From Silvibacterium acidisoli (GTDB lineage: Bacteria > Acidobacteriota > Terriglobia > Terriglobales > Acidobacteriaceae), in the NCBI GenBank assembly GCA_022870745.1, contig CP085323.1, positions 4,526,001 to 4,590,000 on the forward strand: a stretch of DNA of 64,000 nt. Reading direction: 5' to 3'. Below the pieces are notes generated by a model. It was not told where the DNA came from and did no database searches. It saw only the letters and a program-made list of their open reading frames with translations. The position numbers and the translations under genes are program-made. Of this stretch, positions 43,869 to 51,632 are shown piece after piece; position 1 is the stretch's first letter, and every line of letters begins with the position of its first letter.

Positions 43869-45308
43869 TTAAGGTTTAGGAGTACCAAATGTCTGCGGCT
43901 GACGTTGCGGCCACCCGCCGGCCATCGACTTGTAAAGCATGACCGCGTCGGCAGCACTATCGAGGTGACTTGTTGCGTAAGCGTCTTCGGCCTGTAGTTC
44001 GACGCGCTGCGCGTCCAGCAGGTCAAGCAGCCCTGTCGCACCTTCCTTGTATCGGAGGCTCGCCAGGTCTGCAGCGCGCTTGCTGTCGAAGGCGGCCTGT
44101 CGAAGTGCGGCATCCTCCTCGCGCGAACGCGCGTATCTTACGAGCGCATTATCGACCTCTTCAAGCGCCAGCAGGACGGTTTGCTGATATTGAGCGAGTT
44201 GAGCGTCCCCATCGGCGCGACTCGCTGCGATGCGCGCCTTCACTCTGCCGCGGTCGAGGAAGGACCAGTCGATGTTAAGAGCCGCCAGGTTCGCGGGGCT
44301 GACGCCATCAAACGGCGAATCGGCATGGTACTCCATCATCCCCAGAAGTCCCGCGAAGTTCACACGTGGAAACAGGTCGGCTGTGTTGATGCCGATCTGC
44401 TCCGTAGCCGCGTGGAGACGCTCTTCTGATGCACTGATGTCCGGACGGCGCCGAACAAGATCGGCCGGTGTTCCAGGATCGATGCTCTCGGGAAGATCAG
44501 GCAGAGGCTTCTGCACATCGAGTTCGCTGACAAGTGTATCGGGAGACTTGCCACATAAAACCGCGAGCCGGTGTTCGTCGAGCGCGATGGCGGACTGCAG
44601 CGCAGGAATACGCGAGGTCGTGCTTTCATACAGCGCGCGAGCCCGGGCAGTATCGAACTGCGTTCCCCGGCCAGCGGAGTACGTAGCCTCCACCAGCTTC
44701 ACCGTTCGCTGCTCGTTCTCCGCATTCTGTTGAGCCACCCGGAGACGTTCCTGCTGTCCGCGAAGGTCGATGTACGTCGAGGCCACCTCGCCCACAATCG
44801 CAACCTGCATGGCGGCAAGATCATTGCCGCTCGCAAGAAGCTGTTGATGCTGAGCCTCGATGTTATGGCGGATACGTCCATAGAAATCGAGCTCCCAGCT
44901 GGCATTGATGGTGGACGTGGAGTAGCGATTATTCCGTGGATATCCGAACGCCTGGTTTGCCGCCAGCTTCTGGCGGCCAACATCCTCGCTGGCCGTCACT
45001 GTCGGGTATCTGTCAAATTTGCTCAATCGCCAGAGGGCAGCTGCAGCGTCATAGTGAGCAAGTGCCGAGCGCAGATCGTTGTTGGCCGTCAGCGACTGCT
45101 CCACAAGACCGGTCAGCTCAGGATCATGGAAACTGCGCCAGAACTCCGGGTCATCTGGTGCTGCCTTTGCATCAGTGGACCCGGTCGCCTGCGGAGCAGT
45201 GAACTGAGCCGGCAGAGATGCATCCGGCCTTTTATAGTGGGGGCCAACTGAGCAGCCTATGCTGCCCAGAAGCACGACCGTTGCAAGCAGGACATTAGAC
45301 ATGCGCAT
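43869..45308 (-). CDS. RND outer-membrane factor, NodT-type lipoprotein
   Basis: From the ATG at 45306-45308 the product is 479 aa and begins with a lipoprotein signal (LLATVVLLGSIGC, lipobox SIGC). The frame stays open 19 codons further up, but this ATG has AGAGG upstream and overlaps the pump gene by only 14 bases. The two OEP repeats are seen, with FWRSFHDPELTGLVEQSL, SWELDFYGRIRHNIEA and RRRPDISASEERLHAA typical of NodT/OprM. It forms the outer-membrane exit duct of the efflux pump. Confidence 0.93.
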   Translation of the reverse strand: MRMSNVLLATVVLLGSIGCSVGPHYKRPDASLPAQFTAPQATGSTDAKAAPDDPEFWRSFHDPELTGLVEQSLTANNDLRSALAHYDAAAALWRLSKFDRYPTVTASEDVGRQKLAANQAFGYPRNNRYSTSTINASWELDFYGRIRHNIEAQHQQLLASGNDLAAMQVAIVGEVASTYIDLRGQQERLRVAQQNAENEQRTVKLVEATYSAGRGTQFDTARARALYESTTSRIPALQSAIALDEHRLAVLCGKSPDTLVSELDVQKPLPDLPESIDPGTPADLVRRRPDISASEERLHAATEQIGINTADLFPRVNFAGLLGMMEYHADSPFDGVSPANLAALNIDWSFLDRGRVKARIAASRADGDAQLAQYQQTVLLALEEVDNALVRYARSREEDAALRQAAFDSKRAADLASLRYKEGATGLLDLLDAQRVELQAEDAYATSHLDSAADAVMLYKSMAGGWPQRQPQTFGTPKP

Positions 45309-48300
45309 GGTTGACCTCTGCCTCTTCTTCGAAGCTCTCTTCGTTGTGACCGTGAAGCGTCGCACCGCTCAACTTGCGCAGTGCCACGTAGAAAACCGGC
45401 GTCAGGAACAACCCGAACAGCGTGACCCCCAGCATTCCCGAAAAGACCGTAATGCCTGTCACCTTTCTGACCTCACTGCCCGCACCATGGCTGAGGAGCA
45501 AGGGAACTGAGCCGGCAATAAAAGCGATCGAGGTCATGATGATGGGACGAAGACGCAGGTGGCATGCTTCGAGAGCAGCCTCTATCGTTGTCCTGCCTTG
45601 CATCTCAAGCTCGCGAGCGAACTCCACGATCAGGATCGCGTTCTTGCAGGCGAGCCCCATCAGCACTACCAGACCAACCTGGACGAAGATATTGTTATCG
45701 CCGCCCGTAAGCCATACTCCGAAGAGCGCAGCGAAGATGCAAATGGGAACGATGAGGATCACAGCGAACGGCAGCGTCCAGCTCTCGTAAAGCGAAGCGA
45801 GTACGAGAAAGACGAGCAGGATTGCCAGCGGAAATACGATTGCAGCCGAATGGTTCTGTGTCGCTTGTTGATAGCTCAGGTCGGTATATTCGAGAACCAT
45901 CCCCGGAGGCAGCGTCTTCTTCGCAATTTCGTTCAGCTTGTCGATGACCTGTCCCGACGAGAGGACACGGGGATCGGCATCGCCGATTAAATCAGCGGCA
46001 GGATAGCCGTTGTAACGCATGACCGGATCAGGGCCGTACGTCTGGGTAACGGTAGCGACGGATCCAATCGGAACCATCTCCCCATTCCCATTCTTCACGC
46101 GAAGGTTCGTAATGTCCTCAGGGCGCTGACGATATTGAGCATCCGCCTGCACCATCACGCGATAGACACGGCCGAAGGTATTGAAGTCGTTGACGTATAC
46201 CGAGCCGAGATAGGTTTGAAGTGTGTTGAAGAGATCCGTGAGCGAAATACCCTGGGCCTTGGCCTTCTCTCTATCTACCTGAACTTCCAGCTGGGGAATA
46301 TTCGACTGGTACGAAGAGACTGGATAGGTCATGCCAGGGGTTTGCGCAACAGTGGCCTGGAATGCTGCCAGCCCGTTCTGCAAAGCACCATAGCCAAGTC
46401 CTGCCCGGTCCTCGATATAAAGCGAATAGCCCGATCCATTGCCAAGACCCTGGATCGGAGGCGGCATCAACGCGAAAGCAATGGCGCCGGGGATATGAGC
46501 GTATTTCTGGTTAAGCTCATTCAGGATTTGCTGGGCCGTCTCATGACGGTCTTTAAAGTCCTTGAGGCGAATGTATGAGGTTGCCAGGTTTGGCGTGTTT
46601 GCTGTCTGCAGCGCGTTGTAACCTGACATGGCCGGCAACATCTCTACGCCATCCACTTCATGCGCCGCCCGTACCATCTGCTTCAGAACATCGTCTGTAC
46701 GGGCAAGGGAAGCGCCTTCAGGCAGCTTGGCTCCTCCAAACAGGTAGAGCTCATCCTGCGTCGGAATAAAGCCGCCAGGCACATGGTTGAACAATGCGAA
46801 GATCGATCCGATCAGCACGACGTAGAGAAGAAAGACGCCGCCGCGGAAACGAAAACTTCTCCCCACCACACGCTGATATGCTTCAGAGCTGTTCTTGAAA
46901 AGCCGGTTGAAGGGGCGGAAGAACCATCCAAGGGAGCGATCGATAGCGCGTGCAAGCCAGTCCTTTGGAGCATCCGGCCTGCGTAGAAGCTTTGCCGCAA
47001 GGGCCGGCGAAAGGGTGAGCGAGTTGATCGCGGAGATAACCGTGGAGATTGCAATCGTCACCGCGAACTGCTTATAGAACTGTCCAGTGATTCCCGTAAG
47101 GAACGACATCGGAACGAAAACAGCACAGAGCACGAGCGCGATGGCGACGATCGGGCCTGATACCTCCTTCATCGCATGATGCGCAGCCTCGCGCGGAGAA
47201 AGCCCATGCTCGATGAATCGCTCGACGTTCTCAACCACAACGATGGCGTCGTCGACGACGATGCCAATCGCCAGAACCATACCGAAGAGGGTCAGGGTGT
47301 TGATGGAGTATCCGAGCAGGTAGAGCCACGCGAACGTTCCGACAATAGAGACAGGCACAGCGATCAGCGGAATGATCGATGCTCTCCATGTCTGAAGAAA
47401 CACGATGACGACAATGACCACAAGGACGACCGCTTCGATCAGCGTATGCTGGACTGCTTCGATCGAATCCCGAATAAACTCTGTGGGATCCCAGATAACC
47501 CTGTAGTCGAGATCGTCAGGGAAGGATTTCGACAGTTCTTTCAGCTTGGCATAAACATCCTTGGCGACACCGAGCGCATTGGCCCCTGGAGTCAAAAAGA
47601 TGCCGACAATGGCGGTGTCCTGCGTGTCGATGTAAGTGTGAAGTGTGTAGTCGCTCGATCCGAGCTCGACGCGCGCCACATCCGACAGGTGGACCACCTG
47701 GCCATTGGGTCCGGACTTCAGCACAATATTGCTGAACTCCTCGGGCGATGTGAGACGCCCGCGAACATTGATTGAGGTAAGAAAGTCCGGCTTGTTCGGC
47801 GACGGCTCCGCACCCAGCTCGCCGGCCGACACCTGCACGTTTTGCTCGCGAATCGCGTTGATCACATCGTCCGCGGTAAGGTTGCGAGAGGCCAGCCGGT
47901 TAGGATCGAGCCATACTCGCATGGAGTAGTCGCCGGAGCCCAGCAGCTGTACATCACCGATGCCGTTCAGTCGCGACAGTTCATCCTTCACATGAAGGAC
48001 GCCATAGTTACGTAGATAGAGGGCATCGTGATGCCCGTGCTTTGAGAGCAGCCCGACATACATCAATGGCGTAGGCGATTGCTTCTGCGTAGTCACGCCG
48101 TACTGGCGCACTTCATCCGGCAGTCGCGACAGGGCTTCGCTGACACGGTTCTGCACGCGGACCGCGGCAGTATCAGGATCGACGCCTGGGCGGAAGGTCA
48201 CGATGACCTGAAGACTGCCGTCAGAGCCGGCGACAGACTTCATATACATGATGCCTTCCACCCCGTTGATCGCCTCTTCGAGCGGTTCAGCGACTGTCTC

Positions 48301-48480
48301 TGCGATTGCCTTGGGGTTCGCTCCAGGGTAGTTCGTGCGAACGACTACGCTCGGCGGCACAACTTCGGGATACTGCCCCGAAGGAAGAATCGGAATCGCA
48401 ATCAGGCCAAGGCAAAAAATAATGATGGAAAGAACGATCGCAAAAATAGGACGCTCAATGAAGAACTTGGAGATATTCAT
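45295..48480 (-). CDS. RND multidrug efflux permease, HAE1 type
   Basis: The 1061-aa inner-membrane pump starts MNISKFFIERPIFAIVLSII and has the full AcrB/MexF layout: two periplasmic halves, twelve helices and the proton-relay segment AIGIVVDDAIVVVENVER in helix 4, with VGLVVLMGLACKNAILIVEF in the second half. It exports hydrophobic compounds using the proton gradient together with the neighbouring adaptor and outer-membrane factor. The substrate range is unknown. It lies 12 bases downstream of the adaptor gene. Confidence 0.96.
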   Translation of the reverse strand: MNISKFFIERPIFAIVLSIIIFCLGLIAIPILPSGQYPEVVPPSVVVRTNYPGANPKAIAETVAEPLEEAINGVEGIMYMKSVAGSDGSLQVIVTFRPGVDPDTAAVRVQNRVSEALSRLPDEVRQYGVTTQKQSPTPLMYVGLLSKHGHHDALYLRNYGVLHVKDELSRLNGIGDVQLLGSGDYSMRVWLDPNRLASRNLTADDVINAIREQNVQVSAGELGAEPSPNKPDFLTSINVRGRLTSPEEFSNIVLKSGPNGQVVHLSDVARVELGSSDYTLHTYIDTQDTAIVGIFLTPGANALGVAKDVYAKLKELSKSFPDDLDYRVIWDPTEFIRDSIEAVQHTLIEAVVLVVIVVIVFLQTWRASIIPLIAVPVSIVGTFAWLYLLGYSINTLTLFGMVLAIGIVVDDAIVVVENVERFIEHGLSPREAAHHAMKEVSGPIVAIALVLCAVFVPMSFLTGITGQFYKQFAVTIAISTVISAINSLTLSPALAAKLLRRPDAPKDWLARAIDRSLGWFFRPFNRLFKNSSEAYQRVVGRSFRFRGGVFLLYVVLIGSIFALFNHVPGGFIPTQDELYLFGGAKLPEGASLARTDDVLKQMVRAAHEVDGVEMLPAMSGYNALQTANTPNLATSYIRLKDFKDRHETAQQILNELNQKYAHIPGAIAFALMPPPIQGLGNGSGYSLYIEDRAGLGYGALQNGLAAFQATVAQTPGMTYPVSSYQSNIPQLEVQVDREKAKAQGISLTDLFNTLQTYLGSVYVNDFNTFGRVYRVMVQADAQYRQRPEDITNLRVKNGNGEMVPIGSVATVTQTYGPDPVMRYNGYPAADLIGDADPRVLSSGQVIDKLNEIAKKTLPPGMVLEYTDLSYQQATQNHSAAIVFPLAILLVFLVLASLYESWTLPFAVILIVPICIFAALFGVWLTGGDNNIFVQVGLVVLMGLACKNAILIVEFARELEMQGRTTIEAALEACHLRLRPIIMTSIAFIAGSVPLLLSHGAGSEVRKVTGITVFSGMLGVTLFGLFLTPVFYVALRKLSGATLHGHNEESFEEEAEVNHAHV

Positions 48481-48492
48481 GACCGTGGCCTC

Positions 48493-49695
48493 TTATTTCT
48501 TTTCCGGCGCGGTCGCGCTGTTCAGGCCGCGCGCGTAGGATTCCATGCTGATCTCAGTCGGCGCGATGGGAGCACCCGGGAAGTAGATCAATTGAAGCCC
48601 CCCGACAACGACTCGATCCTGGGAGGTAAGGCCGGACTTGACGATGCGCAGCCCGTCGCTCATGCCGCTCAGAACGATGTCCTTACGCTGCGCTGTGTTT
48701 CCCGGTCCGACTACGTAGACGTACTTCCGGTCCTGGTCCGTGAGAATAGCTTTGTCGTCAATCAGGATCGCCTGCTGAGGAATAGAGCTCTGCAGCTGAA
48801 CACGCGCAAACAGGCCTGGCGTGAGTGTGCGTTCCGGATTCGCAACCACGACACGAGCACGAATGGTGCCTGTGTTGGGATTGAGCTGGTTGTCGACGAA
48901 GTCGATGTGGCCCGCATGCGGAAAGCCCTGTTCGTTAGCCAAAGCGACATGGACAGGGTTCTCTGAGCTCACACCGCTTCCGCGATGCGAACTCTGCTGA
49001 AAGCGCAGATAGCTCTGTTCATCGCAGTCGAAGTAGACGTAGACCGGATCTACAGAAACAACAGTGGTAAGCACCGTCTGATCTGCCTGTGCAAGATTTC
49101 CCAGCGTCAGCAGGGTGCGGCTGATTCGTCCATCAATAGGCGAGCGTACTTCGGTATAGGAAAGATTCAGCTGGGCCGAGGCCAACGCTGCCTCTGCAGC
49201 CTTTACACGCGCCCCACTCTGCAGAAGATCGGAATCGCGATTTTGTAATTCTTCCTGCGATACTGCGTCCGACTGCTTCAGTCGCTGCGCACGCTCCTCC
49301 TGGATCTTTGCAAAGTCGGCTGCCGCGCGTTCGCGCTCGAGTCCAGCCTGTGCGCTGTCTGCCGAGTCTTTGTAGGGGCGAGGATCGATAATGTAGAGCA
49401 AATCTCCCTTGTGAACGATCTGTCCTTCACGGAACGCGATGCGGTCGATGTAGCCGGTCACTCGTGGCCGGATGTCTACGGAGTCTGTCGCCCACACGCG
49501 CCCATTGAATTCGTCGGAGACGCGAACATCCCTGGTGATGACCTGCGCTGAATCAACCGGCGCAGGCGCCATTTTGGGTTTTGCTTCAACTGTCTGCTTG
49601 TTGCAACCGGTTCCGGTAAAGGTAAGAGCGCACAAAACAACTAAACACATCCCTGTGCGCACCAGTGATGATCCCCGCTGGGGAATGACTTTCAT
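48493..49695 (-). CDS. RND periplasmic adaptor (membrane-fusion protein), lipoprotein
   Basis: The 400-aa protein has a lipoprotein signal (LVVLCALTFTGTGC), the lipoyl-like GRVWATDSVDIRPRVTGYID and REGQIVHKGDLLYIIDPRPY, a coiled-coil hairpin with ERAAADFAKIQEERAQRLKQ, and a C-terminal beta domain (VVVGGLQLIYFPGAPI). It bridges pump and outer-membrane factor. It is the first gene of a three-gene operon that diverges from a TetR gene. Confidence 0.94.
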   Translation of the reverse strand: MKVIPQRGSSLVRTGMCLVVLCALTFTGTGCNKQTVEAKPKMAPAPVDSAQVITRDVRVSDEFNGRVWATDSVDIRPRVTGYIDRIAFREGQIVHKGDLLYIIDPRPYKDSADSAQAGLERERAAADFAKIQEERAQRLKQSDAVSQEELQNRDSDLLQSGARVKAAEAALASAQLNLSYTEVRSPIDGRISRTLLTLGNLAQADQTVLTTVVSVDPVYVYFDCDEQSYLRFQQSSHRGSGVSSENPVHVALANEQGFPHAGHIDFVDNQLNPNTGTIRARVVVANPERTLTPGLFARVQLQSSIPQQAILIDDKAILTDQDRKYVYVVGPGNTAQRKDIVLSGMSDGLRIVKSGLTSQDRVVVGGLQLIYFPGAPIAPTEISMESYARGLNSATAPEKK

Positions 49696-49820
49696 GTGTT
49701 TCCTCCGAAATCGCGCTCCATCGCCCGCCTCTCGCCTGACATGAGGGAGATTTTTAGAACGATCGTGTCAAAATAGATGAACGAGAGGTTCGCGTGGATT
49801 CGAGAGGCTGCAACTTTTTT

Positions 49821-49838
49821 TTGGAACGTGTACTCCAA
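49821..49838. promoter_or_regulatory. Dyad, probable TetR operator of the RND locus
   Basis: TTGGA and TCCAA flank eight bases (ACGTGTAC) in the gap between the divergent RND operon and TetR gene, 19 bases before the TetR ATG at 49858. The spacing and symmetry suit a TetR dimer repressing both directions. Confidence 0.5.
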
Positions 49839-49857
49839 TAAGACAGAGGCAAGGGCT

Positions 49858-50523
49858 ATGAACCAACGTGGGCGTCCGAAGACTTTCGAAAGAGAGACCG
49901 CACTCGATGCGGCCATGTTGTTGTTTTGGACCCGCGGATTCGAGCAGACTTCGGTCGACGATCTAGCTGCCGCAATGGGCATCCGGACTTCAAGTCTCTA
50001 CTCATCCTTCGGGGATAAAGAGGCGCTGTTTCTCGAAGCGGTAGAGCACTATCGAACAGGCAGGGGCAGGGTCTATGACGATGCCGTGCGGACGGGCAAG
50101 ACAGCAAAAGAGGGAGTTAAGAATCTGTTTGCGGTGACGGCCGAGGAGCTTACCCGCAAGGATCAGCCTCACAGTTGCATGCTTTGTCTCGCATTGCCCA
50201 CGTGTTCTCCTAAATACGATCATCTGAAGAAGGAGTTGGACCGGCTGAGGGCTCTTTCTGACACGGTGCTGCTGGAGCGCCTGGAAGAGGGAGTGCGGAA
50301 CAAAGAGATTCCCGAATCGACAGACCTGCATTTGCTGGTCTCGTTTTTTAGAACGGCACTCTGGGGAATGTCTCTGCAAGCCCAGGCCGGAGCCACCAAG
50401 GAAAAGCTGCTGGATATCGGTAAGCTGGCGCTTCAGGTTTGGCCATCCCGCTCGCACCAGAATTCCTGCCTTTCTCTGGAAGGGGAGAGATCGAGTAGTT
50501 CAGCCGCAAACGTCGCTCTCTGA
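49858..50523 (+). CDS. TetR-family repressor of the RND operon
   Basis: From the ATG at 49858 the product is 221 aa and begins MNQRGRPKTFERETALDAAM, the usual TetR start. An upstream ATG at 49777 would place the operator inside the gene. The helix-turn-helix is TSVDDLAAAMGIRTSSLYSSF. The C-terminal domain (CMLCLALPTCSPKYDHLKKE) resembles the group of TetR_C proteins with Cys residues that may sense ligands. It probably represses the divergent efflux operon and itself. Confidence 0.9.
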   Translation: MNQRGRPKTFERETALDAAMLLFWTRGFEQTSVDDLAAAMGIRTSSLYSSFGDKEALFLEAVEHYRTGRGRVYDDAVRTGKTAKEGVKNLFAVTAEELTRKDQPHSCMLCLALPTCSPKYDHLKKELDRLRALSDTVLLERLEEGVRNKEIPESTDLHLLVSFFRTALWGMSLQAQAGATKEKLLDIGKLALQVWPSRSHQNSCLSLEGERSSSSAANVAL

Positions 50524-50601
50524 TCCGCATCAGGCTGATTCCGTCGAATTCAGATAGCTGACGGCGCGGTTTTGCGCCTGCTGTCGATGCGCCACTTGTT
50601 G

Positions 50602-50630
50602 TTTACAGAATATACGTTATCAGACATAAA
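50602..50630 (+). promoter_or_regulatory. Candidate promoter of purU
   Basis: TTTACA (50602-50607) and CATAAA (50625-50630) are 17 bases apart in an AT-rich stretch. The start would fall near 50637, about 75 bases before the preferred purU ATG. Confidence 0.45.
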
Positions 50631-50713
50631 ATAAGCGACTACACCTTCTGGCTGTGGCTGCCGATCTATCAACCAGCCCCGCTGTATCGGCGATACTAGG
50701 TGTTGGTAACCCT

Positions 50714-51568
50714 ATGACAAATGCTGTGTTGCTGCTGGAATGCCCTGACCGTAAGGGGCTGGTCGCCGCCATTATGAACTTTTTGGTTGCGGAGTATGAC
50801 GCGAACATCCTGCACGCCGGACAACATCAGGATGCGGAGCTGGGCCGTTTCTTTATGCGCGTCGAGTTCGAATGCGCCGAGTCTCTTCTCCGGGAACGCA
50901 TCTTCCATGAGCGTTTCAACCGGATAGCCTCCGAATACCAGATGCGGTGGCAGCTGGCTGAGCCGAGCAAGCGCCTGCGCGTGTGCCTGTTTGTCTCGCA
51001 GCATCTCCATTGCCTGGCGGATCTCCTGCAGCGTCACGAAGCCGGCGAGCTCGACTGCGATATTCCCCTGATTATCGGAAATCATCGCGATGGCGAGCGC
51101 CTTGCTACCTTCTACGGGGTTCCGTTCCACTACACGCCGATCCAGAGCGGCAACAAGCACTTGATCGAAGCCCAGCAGATGCAGCTGCTGCGCGAGCACA
51201 ATATCGACCTCGTGGTGCTTGCGCGTTACATGCAGATCCTTTCCACCAGCTTCGTCGAAAGCTGGAAGACGCAGATCATCAACGTACACCACTCGTTTCT
51301 GCCCGCGTTTATCGGACCGAAGCCTTATCACGCAGCCTTTAAACGAGGCGTCAAGCTGATCGGCGCTACCAGTCATTACGTGACCGCCGATCTCGACGAA
51401 GGGCCAATCATCGACCAGGACGTTACCCGGGTCACGCAGGGCGACACCATTCCGGATCTCGTTCGTAAGGGGCGCGACCTGGAACGGGTGGTCTTGTCGC
51501 GCGCCGTCATCTGGCACCTTGAGCATCGCATTCTGCACTACGAAAACAAGACGGTGATCTTCGACTAA
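50714..51568 (+). CDS. purU: Formyltetrahydrofolate deformylase
   Basis: The 284-aa enzyme hydrolyses 10-formyl-THF to formate and THF, which supplies formate for purine synthesis and balances one-carbon units. An N-terminal ACT domain (LLECPDRKGLVAAIMNFLVA, about 5-80) precedes the formyltransferase domain with DLVVLARYMQILS, INVHHSFLPAFIGPKPYHAA and the GATSHYVTADLDEGPIIDQ end. The catalytic Asn, His and Asp lie in these segments. The ATG at 50714 gives the usual family length. The frame is open to a GTG at 50654. Confidence 0.95.
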   Translation: MTNAVLLLECPDRKGLVAAIMNFLVAEYDANILHAGQHQDAELGRFFMRVEFECAESLLRERIFHERFNRIASEYQMRWQLAEPSKRLRVCLFVSQHLHCLADLLQRHEAGELDCDIPLIIGNHRDGERLATFYGVPFHYTPIQSGNKHLIEAQQMQLLREHNIDLVVLARYMQILSTSFVESWKTQIINVHHSFLPAFIGPKPYHAAFKRGVKLIGATSHYVTADLDEGPIIDQDVTRVTQGDTIPDLVRKGRDLERVVLSRAVIWHLEHRILHYENKTVIFD

Positions 51569-51575
51569 GATCGTT

Positions 51576-51626
51576 CAGAAAAAACGCCGCCAGGGCGCAA
51601 CACTGGCGGCGTTTCTTGTTTTGTTT
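51576..51626. terminator. Bidirectional intrinsic terminator
   Basis: AAACGCCGCCAG (51582-51593) pairs with CTGGCGGCGTTT (51603-51614). On the plus strand CTTGTTTTGTTT follows; on the minus strand the stem is followed by TTTTTTCTG. It ends both purU and the convergent siderophore-receptor gene. Confidence 0.9.
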
Positions 51627-51632
51627 GCCGGA

